Assembly: GCA_028752905.1 (NCBI GenBank)
Contig: JAQNBH010000002.1
Coordinates: 29,123,932-29,187,931, forward strand
From: Cladorhizidae sp. MBARI D1340-BT2
Lineage: Eukaryota > Porifera > Demospongiae > Poecilosclerida > Cladorhizidae
Length of the DNA stretch: 64,000 nucleotides
Reading direction: 5' to 3'
Shown: piece by piece, positions 47,851-57,987 of the stretch
Numbering within the stretch: the stretch's first letter is position 1
Layout of the letters: the number at the start of each line of letters is the position of its first letter
Notes under the pieces: model-generated
Database searches by the model: none
Seen by the model: the letters and a program-made list of their open reading frames with translations, nothing else
Told to the model about the DNA's origin: nothing
Translations under genes and position numbers: made by a program

Positions 47851-48245
47851 GTTTATAGCTCCGTAGATTCCGTAAACTTCATGGTATGGACTTGATATAT
47901 AGCATAAAAGATAGGTCTCTCTGTGTGCCCTCTCTTGATACTAAAATATTTTTCATGGGTATAACTATAGAAAAGTTACTAGACGTAAAGTAGAGGGACC
48001 TCAAAACCTGAGTGCCGGAAACCTCCACATAAATATCTCCAGATTGCAAAGTGCTAAAGATTTAAAATTTGCACCAGTGGCTAGGAAGCTCTGCTCTATG
48101 CAACGACTGTTTTCATTAGGCGTTAAAATGTAAGTATGTGGGTCAAGCGCACGGGTGGAAAATGAATTTCGTTAAAACTGATTTCCCACCCACGCGCCTG
48201 ACCATGTACTTAAATTTTAACGCCATGAAAACACTCATTGCTAAC
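47850..48245. repeat. 'CATTAGGCGTTAAAA' repeat, forward arm with short inverted arm
   Basis: The forward arm runs from about 47865 (CGTAGATTCCGTAAACTTC, GATAGGTCTCTCTGTGTGC) to GTTTTCATTAGGCGTTAAAA at 48110-48130. The sequence then folds back: GTGGGTCAAGCGCACGGGTG against CACCCACGCGCCTGACC, and TACTTAAATTTTAACGCC against the end of the arm. Same family as 13478-13990 and 60185-60455. The 39-bp array starts directly after. Confidence 0.72.
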
Positions 48246-48289
48246 TTAGAGGGGGGCAGACATGTAGTCTGGTGCATGGCCAGGCTGCT

Positions 48290-48935
48290 CTCTGTCCTGT
48301 GTAAGGAGTGTGGAGGTCTAGTGAAACTCTGTGCCCTGTGTGAGGAGAGTGGAGGTCTAGTGAAACTCTGTGCCCTGTGTGAGGAGGGTGGAGGTCACCG
48401 TCTAGTGATTCTCTGCTGCCTGGGTGAGGAGTGTGGAAATCTAGTGAAACTCTGTTTCCTGTGTGAGGAGTGTGGAGGTCTAGTGAAATTCTGTGCCCTG
48501 TGTTAGGAGTGTGGAAATCTAGTCTCTGTGTCCTGTGCGAGGAGTGTGGCGGTCTAGTGAAATTCTGTGTCCTCTGTGAGGAGAGTGGAGGTCTAGTGAA
48601 ACTCTGTGCCCTGTGTGAGGAGTGTGGAGGTCTAGTGAAACTCTGTGCCTTGTGTGAGGAGTGTGGAGATCTAGTGAAACTCTGTGCCCTGTGTGAGGAG
48701 TGTGGAGGTCTAGTGAAACTCTGTGCCTTGTGTGAGGAATGTGGAGGTCTAGTGAAACTCTGTGCCCTGTGTGAGGAGTGTGGAGGTCTAGTGAAACTCT
48801 GTGCCTTGTGTGAGGAGTGTGGAGGTCTAGTGAAACTCTGTGCTCTGTGTGAGGAGTGTGGAGGTCTAGTGAGACTTTGTGCCCTGTGTGAGGAGTGTGG
48901 AGGTCTAGTGAGACTCTGTGCCCTGTGTGAGGACC
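48290..48935. repeat. 39-bp minisatellite, about 16 copies
   Basis: The unit is GTGTGAGGAGTGTGGAGGTC plus TAGTGAAACTCTGTGCCCT, 39 bp or 13 codons. One plus-strand frame reads LCALCEECGGLVK repeatedly, with regularly spaced cysteines, but it is broken by a TAG near 48504 and by length changes at 48390 and 48510-48530. It is followed by a poly-C run (about 48975-48993) and a Pro-rich frame. Treated as a satellite; coding is not excluded. Confidence 0.9.
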
Positions 48936-49019
48936 TGCTCTACAATTTGAAGGCTGGATTCACAGTCAAATCACCCCCCCCCCCCCCCCCCCCACCCCCC
49001 AATGAAATTTTAAACCAAC

Positions 49020-49333
49020 CCCCACTTTAAAAAAATGGGCATGGCCACCAATTTTAAGATGACCATATCTCCCTAACAGGCGGGCCAAATTTATTGATAT
49101 TGGTCTATGTGGAAAGATAATTTTATGTGCTAACCAAATATGACATCATATTTTATGAAGGAGCAATACGAAGTAACCTTTTGAACTTTACTTTCATCTT
49201 GTGGATCACGTGACCTAGAAATGAATAGAGTGAAAATTATACCCCAACATGTTCTCAAAATATCAAAAAAAAATTGGTGAACAAATTGCTCTCCAGTTCT
49301 TCCCAAAGTAGACACACTTCAGGCCAAAGTAAA
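49020..49333. other. Spacer between two minisatellites
   Basis: About 310 bp of unique sequence with no supported gene. Confidence 0.5.
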
Positions 49334-50155
49334 TGTGATGTTCCTGTGCAATGTATACTAGTAGAGTTGTATATATGAGCTCATGTTGCAGCCATGCAGT
49401 CATGTGATGTTCCTATGCATGTATACTAGTAGAGTTGTATATTTGAGCTCATGTTGCAGCCATGCAGTCATGTGATGTTCCTATGCATGTATACTAGTAG
49501 AGTTGTATATATGAGCTCATGTTGCAGCCATGCAGTCATGTGATGTTCCTATGCATGTATACTAGTAGAGTTGTATATATGAGCTCATGTTGCAGCCATG
49601 CAGTCATGTGATGTTCCTATATGTATACTAGTAGAGTTGTATATATGAGCTAATGTTGCAGCCATGCAGTCATGTGATGTTCCTATGCATGTATACTAGT
49701 AGAGTTGTATATATGAGCTCATGTTGCAGCCATGCAGTCATGTGATGTTCCTATGCATGTATACTAGTAGAGTTGTATATATGAGCTCATGTTGCAGGCA
49801 TGCAGTCATGTGATATTCCTATGCAATGTATACTGGTAGAGTTGTATATTTGAGCTCATGTTGCAGCCATGCAGTCATGCATGTATACTAGTAGAGTTGT
49901 ATAAATGAGCTCATGTTGCAGCCATGCAGTCATGTGATGTTCCTATGCATGTATACTAGTAGAGTTGTATATATGAGCTCATGTTGCAGCCATGCAGTCA
50001 TGTGATGTTCCTATATGTATACTAGTAGAGTTGTATATATGAGCTCATGTTGCAGGCATGCAGTCATGTGATATTCCTATGCAATGTATACTAGTAGAGT
50101 TGTATATATGAGCTCATGTTGCAGGCATGCAGTCATGTGATGTTCCTATGCCATG
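49334..50155. repeat. 68-bp minisatellite, about 12 copies
   Basis: The unit runs GTATACTAGTAGAGTTGTAT, ATATGAGCTCATGTTGCAG, CCATGCAGTCATGTGATG and TTCCTATGCAT. Starts at 49353, 49421 and 49489 give 68 bp. Some units lack 2 or more bases. The last unit stops at the insertion point of the short hAT element. Confidence 0.94.
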
Positions 50156-50163
50156 TACTGTGA

Positions 50164-51579
50164 CAGGGTTTCATCTAGTGGGGGGGGCGGGGGGGAAGTT
50201 TCCCCCCCAAACACTCCAGCTTCCCCCCCAAACACTCCAGCTTCCCCCTCCCCAAAATAATCATGACTTTTACAATAAAAAAAGAATTATTATATTAAAG
50301 TAAGATTTATAAATTGAGTTTACGTTGTTTCTGTTCTTTCCAGTGATCTATAATCACTTCCAGTTCTTCATCACTCAAACGTTCAGGACCCTCGATACAC
50401 ACTCGCATAGCTTGGTCTAAAGTGTCCTCACCAAGTCTGCTTCTCAGCCTCGTTTTTATTAGTTTCATATCACTGAAAACTGTAGCTGTAGTGATAGGCA
50501 GGACCGAGGAGATTGAAGCAAGACATTCAAGATTTGGAAAGCCTGCTTTTAGAGTGTCATTTGTTAAAAGGCTAGTAAGAACATCAGAATTAGAAGCATT
50601 ACGAAAATTCACGAACAATATGCGCCGAAAGATTTTCCACTCAGCCTCAGTTTTTGTGTGTCTGCATCAGGTATTGAGAATCTTGTCTGCCCCTGAAATG
50701 TAAGTTGTTGTGGACTGCCGTAGAAGTTGGTCAGTTTTTGTAGCTTTTCTTCACCATATGAAGATAGGGAATCTTCTTTTGGGGGTAAATGGGATGGATT
50801 AAACACTGAAAATGCTGAGTAAACATCAGAGGAGCTTAACCTACTAGTAATATGGTCAATTACACTCTGAATGTAGGGACGATAAATCTTTGAGATAAAG
50901 AATTCTTTATCGGTTTGATGAACAATGATGTTTCGCTCACCAAGTGCTGCCTCATCTGAAAATACCACTGTGTGGTCTTTAAACCAGGTAGTAGTTAGTG
51001 GGCACTCTTTAAACTCAGATAGTCTGTCAACAGTGCTTTTAACCATCACAGGAACGATAGCAATATCAAGATTCTTAGCTTGAAGGCTTCCTTGAAGTTT
51101 GAGCAATTGTATGGAGTACACACTCCCCCACCCATTAAAAAAAAATTGGAATTGTCCATATATATAATCTGTCTTTGAAGGTTGAAGCAAGCGCTGCAGG
51201 CTGCAGCTAACAACTTTTAAGGTTGTGCATTCAACATATCATTTCATTTTGAAAGCACAAGCAACAATTTACAAATTTGTTACTTTTTTATGTTGTTTTG
51301 AGGTGACTGATTTTTGAAGCATAATTATTCCAAAATAATAGGAAAATTTTGGGGATAGCATAAATGGTTATTTAAAAAAAAATGCACAATAGTCTCAGCC
51401 TACCAAAGCCAAGCTCTACCGGATTTTACCAGTCCAATGAGGATCTGAGTCCAATGAGGATCTGAGCAGTAAAAAGTGGGCATTGCCAGTAAAAGTGGGC
51501 ATGGTGAGGTGACAGAAGAGTTCAAAGGTCATGATGTGGTTTCTTCCCCCCCAAATACAAAATCCTAGATGAAACCCTG
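50164..51579 (-). mobile_element. Short hAT element with 15-bp terminal inverted repeats
   Basis: CAGGGTTTCATCTAG (50164-50178) and its exact inverse CTAGATGAAACCCTG (51565-51579) bound the element, followed inward by G-rich/C-rich tracts on both sides. It carries only the C-terminal half of a transposase on the minus strand. Flanks are TACTGTGA and GTACAGTA, which do not match as an 8-bp duplication (a one-base-shifted GTACTGT/GTACAGT is only similar). Confidence 0.78.
50307..51190 (-). pseudogene. hAT transposase C-terminal half (ZNF862-like type)
   Basis: A first block (51190-50609) reads LLKLQGSLQAKNLDIAIVPV, MVKSTVDRLSEF and SVIDHITSRLSSSDVYSAFS. After a frame change near 50620 a second block (50618-50307) reads FRNASNSDVLTSLL, GFPNLECLASISSVLPITTA, FSDMKLIKTRLRSRLGEDTL and LSDEELEVIIDHWKEQKQRK. 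The second block is the hAT dimerisation domain; the stretch between TTA and FSDMK is shortened where the usual ER(T/S)F lies. The N-terminal finger and catalytic domain are absent. Confidence 0.85.
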
Positions 51580-51784
51580 GTACAGTACAGGTTAATCCTT
51601 CAGATGGCGAGGTCTTCGGAATCATTCCACTCTCTTATGTTTGCCACACCTGCAAATGAACCACAGCAAAGCTCCACCCCAAACTAAAACCCAGAACATT
51701 CCCTCATTCCAATTGAACTGTTGCCATCTCCCCTACACCATAGCTGCTTGGACAACACACACACACACACGACTGCTCTATGGG

Positions 51785-52205
51785 AACTCTGACCAACAGA
51801 AAGCCATCATGCCCTCACTAGATTATTCACTAGATTCACATATTCCTCTCAGTAGAAGAGTATTCACTAGAAACACCCATCATCCTCACTAGAAGAGTAT
51901 TCACTAGACACACCCACCATGTCCTCACTAGAAGATTATTTACCAGCCACACCCATCATGCCACTAGAAGATTATTCACTAGACACACCCATCATGCCCT
52001 CACTAGAAGATTATTCACTAGACACACACCCATCATGCCCCCACTAGAAGATTATTCACTAGCCACACCCACCATGCCCTCACTAGAAGATTATTCACAC
52101 ACCCATCATGCCCAGACTAGAAGATTATTCACTAGACACACGCCACCATGCCCTCACTAGAAGATTATTCACTAGACACACCCATCATGCCCACACTAGA
52201 AGATG
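51785..52205. repeat. 39-bp minisatellite, about 10 copies
   Basis: The unit is CCTCACTAGAAGATTATTC, ACTAGACACACCCATCATG with small length changes. It is non-coding, and TTCACTAG occurs in every unit. Confidence 0.9.
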
Positions 52206-52372
52206 CTCACGTGTGTAGCACCTCTGCACATCAACCAGCACCTGAGCTCTCCCGCATGGAGCACCATGTTCACGCATGCTCAATGATGCTCAATGATGCT
52301 CCATGCAGGAGATGTGCCAGGTGAGGTGGACATCTTACAGGTTTGTGGATGAAAAACTCACATACCTTGCCA

Positions 52373-54912
52373 GGGGCGTATTTAGGGGGGGGGGGGTTTC
52401 CTGTTGCCCAGAAACCCCCCCTGAGTACAAGCCACACCCATAAGCCATTTGACAGCTGCAGCTAGCATCTAGTCCTACATATAAGTTTGTACTATAGTGT
52501 ACTCTTGTATTGCAAATTTAAGCCCTTAGAGGCTCATAAATTTACTTCTACAAACCATAAAACTTTTAGTACAGCTTGGAACTGGCAAGCCTATGAATAT
52601 TAGTGAATTTCTTATAGGATTACCTTAGCCCAGCCCCTATTCCAGGAGGGTGCACTGTATTTGAGATTGTAGTAAAGCTGTGACATGGCCAAGAGGCAAA
52701 TATCCATTCCGTCATTTGGGGTGTCAGTGTCAAGCAGTGAGTCTGACAGTAGCACTGCTACTGATCCTAAGAAAGTCAGAGTTCAAGATCAAAGGGAAGT
52801 ACTACTCAGTCTCTCTCTCCCGATGATCTGGGAAATGTGTCAGGTCAAGGGTGTGTATTAGAGGGTGTGTATCAGCTGCTAGGGTGCATGCATGTCCTCC
52901 TGGGGCTGACTTAGGAAACTATAAACTTGAGGACATCAGAATTCTTAGCAATGACCAGAAGCTTTGGCTTCTGAAGAATACCTTTAGACCAGGGTGTGAC
53001 TTCAAGTTCCCTACTAAAAGTGAGTACTCAAAGTCTAGATCCTTCCAGAACTCCTGGTTGAAAGAGTACTCTTGGTTGAGCTACTATGTTTCATGCAATG
53101 GTGGCTTCTGTGTGAGCTGTTTACTCTTCACCAAGGATCGATCTATTCTTGGACAGCTGGTCACCGTTCCAATGACTAATTTGACTCGAGCAAAGCAAAC
53201 ACTCAAGGAACACAGCTTGCAGAAATCACACAGAGCAGCTATGGATGATACTGTTACATTTACTGGGCAAATGGAAGGAGGCCAGCTTTCCACACAGCAA
53301 CACTCAAGTTCAGAAGAATTGGGAAGTTCTTAAGGCTATTCTCAAGATGATCATTTTTTGTGGTAAGCAAAACATAGCTCTTTGTGGCCACCGAGAGGCT
53401 CTTTGGAGTGATGCAAATCCTGGAAAATGTTTAGCCTTGCTTCAATTTTGTGTTGAAGCAGTTCTGACAGACCACTTTGCTTCTGCAGCCAGAAATGCCC
53501 AATATCATGCCCCAATCATTCAACATGAACTGATTGCAGTCATTGGTGAATGGATAAGAGAGAAAATTCAACAGGAGGTTAGGCTAGCAAAGTACTTTTC
53601 TATGTGTGCTGACTGCTGACGAGGCTGCTGATGCATCTAATAAAGAGCAGCTTGTCATTGGTGAATGGATAAGAGAGAAAATTCTACAGGAGGTTAGGCT
53701 AGCAAAGTACTTTTCTATGTGTGACGAGGCTGCTGATGCATCTAATAAAGAGCAGCTTCCTCTAGTCCTGCGATATGTTGACTCGGAAAATGTGAGAAGA
53801 GTTTGTTGAATTTATTCTTTGCGCAAAGATGGCACCACTGGAGTAGCTGTTTCTAAAACCATCCTAAATGCAATACAAAATTATGCCTTAGACCACCAAA
53901 TAATTTACATGGGCAGGGCTATGATGGTGCCAGCAACATGGCTGGCAAGTATCATGGGGTTGCTGCTCTAATCGAGAAACAATATCCAAAAGCAGTCTAT
54001 GTTCACTGTGTGGCTCATACACTGAATCTTTGTGTTGTGGCAGCATGCAACATCTAAGCTATTCGAAATATGCAAGGAACTCATTTTCTTTAGGTTTTCT
54101 CCGAAGAGGGAAGCAGAACCAAAAAAATCGATCAGTGAACTTCCACTGGGAACAACTAACAGACAGAAACTGGTAGGCCTTAGCAAGACCCGTTGGGTAT
54201 ATAGCTAGAATAGAGGCCTATGAAGTTTTTTCGAAGATGGTACCAGCTGTTATTAGTACCTTGGAGACAATCAGTACTGAAGATAGTTGGAACAGAGACA
54301 TGAAGTTTGTGACAGCATTGATTCTCATCACAAGAAATGGTTTGATTCTGCAGTTACTCTAGGCACAAAAAATCAATGCATCACAGCCATCTCTTCCACA
54401 TCGATGTGCAAGGCAAACAAGTAGAAGCAATGTACCCTGTCGACTCTGGAAGATTATTACAGAAGATCTATTTCTGTTCCATTTCTGGATGAGATGATAT
54501 CACATATTCACACTCAATTTTCTGAAACACAAAAGAAAGCTGTATGAGCTTTGAGCATAGTTCCATCTGTATTCATGGCCAATGCAGTCACTCTGAGTGA
54601 GTCTAATTTGATAAAGGAACTTTTGGATTTCTATGAACCAAGTCCTTCATCTTTTGAACAGGAACTCCATTTGTGGAGATCTAAATGGAGGAGTTTCTCA
54701 TCAGATTGCCCCAAACTCCATCCCAGGCCTTGAACTGTGCAAATGAGAGCATGTTTCCGAATATTTACTGCTTACTCCGTATTGTTTGTACTCTCCCCGT
54801 AACCAGCTATGAATGTGAACGTAGTGTCAGTGTACTTAGAAGACTCAAAACCTACTTGCATACTATGGGGCAACAAAGGTTGAATAGTTCAATCTCTCTG
54901 TATGGGAAGTGA
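52373..54912 (+). pseudogene. hAT transposase pseudogene with internal duplication
   Basis: A likely 5' end CAGGGGCGTATTTAGG plus a poly-G run lies at 52373. From the ATG at 52686: KRQISIPSFGVSVSSSESDS, a stop at 52858, then the finger-associated region (SRSFQNSWLKEYSWLSYYVS, GGFCVSCLLFTKDRS) and the DUF4371 part (NPGKCLALLQFCVEAVL, ARNAQYHAPIIQHELIAVIG, KYFSMCDEAADASNKEQLPL). Next come GYDGASN- and SKTRW-like pieces in broken frames, and a dimerisation block (SSFEQELHLWRSKW, LPVTSYECERSVSVLRRLKT, MGQQRLNSSISL) ending at 54912. A 115-bp tandem duplication (53542 and 53657) repeats GEWIREKI(Q/L)QEVRLAKYFSMC. The right terminal repeat was not found. Confidence 0.86.
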
Positions 54913-54918
54913 TTAGAC

Positions 54919-55500
54919 CTATACCCACACTTTAGTTTGGTCGGAAAATGTGAACGTCTTTAGACAGTCTAGGAGATGGTGTCTCATTTGACACTGGTCA
55001 AATTCAATATCTTCCAAATTGTCGCCTAGCAATTTGTGCAGAGCGAATGCTATTGCAAATACACCACAATCGTTTACCCCACTCTGTTGCAACTGGTGGA
55101 ACATATGGGGGGCAACTTCTTCTCCATCCTCCTTGCTGATGACCAAAGATCGGAAAATAAGAGCTAATTGATGTGTCAAAGATGAGCTCAGATCACCTTT
55201 GAACCTGCTGTCATATACAGCAATTTCCCTCCCAATACTGCAGGAAATAATCCAGTTATTACTGATGTGATGAATTTTAATACCTTCAAGGTGAAACAAA
55301 TATTAAGAAAGACAATTATGATCATTTTAACAAGCGACATTCCCTCAGATACATATATACCTTCATCCTGTACTGGTATAAAACCATCATTTTGTCTTAT
55401 GAGTGGTAACTGTAATCCATCAACATGGGTAATTTGGTTTCTTAGCACCTCCTGACTCCTGAGCAAGCACAATATGCTCGTCAGTAAGCCCTTCACCACT
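54919..55500 (-). CDS. Ulp1/C48 protease module of the Ginger-like gene
   Basis: One exon near 55500-55360 reads LLTDEHIVLAQESGGAKKPN and, after a one-base shift, HVDGLQLPLIRQNDGFIPVQ. After a GTATAT donor and an intron, the second exon (about 55290-54919) reads IKIHHISNNWIISCSIGREI, AVYDSRF, then QQSGVNDCGVFAIAFALHKL and FDQCQMRHHLLDCL, ending in TGA or TAG near 54919. The catalytic Asp (VYDS), oxyanion Gln (QQSG) and Cys (NDCG) are visible. The position expected to be His before Trp (HW) is Asn (NNW), so peptidase activity is doubtful. Confidence 0.72.
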
Positions 55501-57593
55501 CTTCAATGTTTTCACCATGGATTGCTTTAGAGTATGATTCTTTTCCTTTTTTCTACTATAGCAAAAACAATTCTATGATGTCACTAATAACATTATAATA
55601 CCCCACAACTGTTAGGTGCCAACCTTTGAAGGATTTCTTTCTTCAGGGATAAGTTCATTCTGAGAACTATCTTTTCCCTCTCTCGCTCCTAGTGTAAAAA
55701 TATTATAGAAAGAATTAAGCAAACCTCCAGTACACATAACATAATTACTAATCACAGTACCAACCTTTGGAGGATCTCTTTTTTCAGGGATGAATCCATC
55801 TTGAGAGCTATCTTCCCTCCTCCTCTTTGATTGAGACTGAGATGAGCAAGGACGTTTACCAGCTGGAGGATCATTCACAGGACCAGGTTGATGTGGTGTG
55901 TCATCCTGATTTGTTTTAACACCTTGACATACACATGAGCATGCCAAATAATGTAAGTAGCTATATATGCACTGTATACACACCCAGCAGCTGCACCCGA
56001 AGCTTAATTACTCAGGGCTCACCCCACAATGTTTATACTACCAGTTGCTAATTAAGTCTTGCTGACTTTGGATCATGCCAAATCTTCAGCCGGTGACAAT
56101 AATTTTTATTGATTGCTGTTTTCAGAATTTTGCCTTGGGCATTATTAAGATAAAATCGTCCCATTCCAACGTCTCCAACGTCTTCAGCAATGGTATACGG
56201 AGCACCTTTAAAATTAATCTCGAGTTTCCCCCCCTTCCGACCTTCATTTTTTCTTTGACTCAATGAGCACCTTGTCACCAATCTTCAGCTTAGTATGTGT
56301 GTTATGCTTAGCATCATACTGCCACTTCTGGTTGGACTGTGCTTTCTGTATGTTCGCAAGTACATTCTCATGCAGCTTCTTTTGTATCTCTAGCATACGC
56401 TCAACTCTGGTTGCAAGATCTAGCTCTTGCTCTGGCTGAACCTCACTATTGGTTTGAAGAGTGATGTCTATAGGAAGGCGAGCTTCTCTGCCATACAGGA
56501 GCAAAAATGGAGTGCACTTAGTGGAATCGTGTCGACTGGACCTATATGCAAAAAGTACGTTGTCAAGCAGTTCGTCCCAATAGTCTTGGTGATCATTCAC
56601 CAGCTTTTGGAGCTGGGCTTTTAGAGTTTGATTAAAGAGCTCATCGAGGTCATTGGACTGAGGGTGATAGGCACTGGTATTCTTATGCTTAAAGCCTATG
56701 AGTTCCTCAACCTGATCTACCAGTTGATTGTAAAACTCTCTGCCCTGGTCTGAAACAATCTCCAAAGGGCAGCCATGGCGCAATATCATCTTGTAGAGAA
56801 ACTCTGCTACATGCTTTGCCTCCTTCGTTGGCATTGGAGCTGCTTCAACCCATTTTGAAAAATAATCAGTGAGGGTTATGCAATAATGGTAGCCATTCTT
56901 GCTTGGAGGCAAAGTTATCAGATCAATCCCAACCTTGTTCCAAGTGTCAAACACAGGGATAGGATGCAACGAAGGTGCAGGATGATCAAATTTCCTTTTA
57001 GTCCATTGGCACACCTCAGTACAATGAAATGTAGGGAACACGAATCACAAGCATAATCAGTGACACTGAAATTGTTGCACATAGCGCGACAATGTACAAT
57101 AGCTGCCATAACATTATAACATACTACATCATTATTGATGGTCTTCCAGTAATATCGGGCAGAGACCTTAGCAGCAACCTTATCCCGACCAAAATGACAG
57201 CCTCCAACAGTGTCATTATGACAAGCTTCTAAAATTTTGCATTTTGTGTTGTTATTAGACACAACCTGAATGTTACATGCATGTCAATAAATTATGGTAA
57301 AACAGTCAGACATGAATTGATACATAGCTAGCAGTTCTTTTGTACCCAGCACCTATAATTAACAACTGCTTACCTGCCGCAAAGGCTCCCTGCCCTTTAG
57401 TGCAGAACACCATTTACTAATTGAAGAAAGTTTTTGCTTTTCCTGTTTGGTGGATTCTAGTGGATAATTATTAAGGGATACGCAAGCGTGTAGCTCCTCA
57501 TTGATGGACTACTCTCAGATTTCTGCGAAGAATCAGTGTGTTCTTTCTCGGCCACGTTCTCGTTCTCCTTGGGACAAGCACTACGTTGCTCAT
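54919..57593 (-). CDS. Ginger-like transposase gene: integrase plus Ulp1 protease (damaged)
   Basis: Start ATG is at 57593 (MDEQRSACPKENENVAEKEH), followed by a helical piece (KWCSALKGREPLRQ) ending at a GTAAGC donor. The next exon (from about 57268) has a zinc-binding segment (ILEACHNDTVGGCHFGRDKV, then VSARYYWKTI). After an intron at about 57045-57125 comes the integrase core (57041-56244): WNKVGIDLITLPPSKNGYHY, EIVSDQGREFYNQL and NDLDELFNQTLKAQL supply the D, D, E triad. A frameshift in an A6 run near 56250 separates the C-terminal barrel-like part (GAPYTIAEDVGDVGMGRFYL). Downstream are a linker with two similar exons and a C48 (Ulp1) protease domain with ...QQSGVNDCGVFAIAFAL. A gypsy-like integrase together with Ulp1 is what I recall for Ginger1 elements. 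Terminal repeats were not identified. It could be a damaged transposon or a partly domesticated gene. Confidence 0.72.
55612..55860 (-). repeat. Duplicated linker exon in the Ginger-like gene
   Basis: Two similar exons on the minus strand encode REDSSQDGFIPEKRDPPKVG (about 55835-55760) and KDSSQNELIPEERNPSKVG (about 55675-55615), each ending at GGTTGG. An intron-like stretch between them starts GTACTGTG and ends TTTTACACTAG. Both lie between the integrase and the protease parts. Confidence 0.6.
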
Positions 57594-57987
57594 CCATTCT
57601 CACAGTAAACAGCGACGCGACATGCAGGGGGTTCAAGATTTCCTAACGCGGAGACCGTATATCCTAACGAAATATTGCACGGGGGTGCCAAATATCCTAG
57701 GATTCTTTACGCAGGGATACCGGGATGCCTGACACCCCGTTTTGTAAGACTGGGGTCTAGCTCTGGCGTCTCCATAATTATTACCTTCCACCGGAAGGTG
57801 TTCTTTTCGCCTGATTCACAGTGCTTCAAGACCCTTACGCTTGTGTATGGCAACGCAATTTTAAAGCTGGTCTCAAGTTGTTGTTTTATTTTAAGTATAT
57901 ACCCTTGTGAGTCTACGGTATCCACTGCATACTGCCTAGCTACGAAACTAGCTATTCAAATGGTCTCTGGCTGGATATCACACAGAA
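57594..57987. promoter_or_regulatory. Short divergent intergenic region, possible shared promoter
   Basis: The start codons of the Ginger-like gene (57593, minus) and the glycosyltransferase gene (57988, plus) are 395 bp apart and divergent. The stretch has visibly more CpG than its surroundings (GCGACGCGAC, AACGCGGAGACCG, CACCGG, TTACGC). Shared promoter function is inference; no core promoter motif is claimed. Confidence 0.4.
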
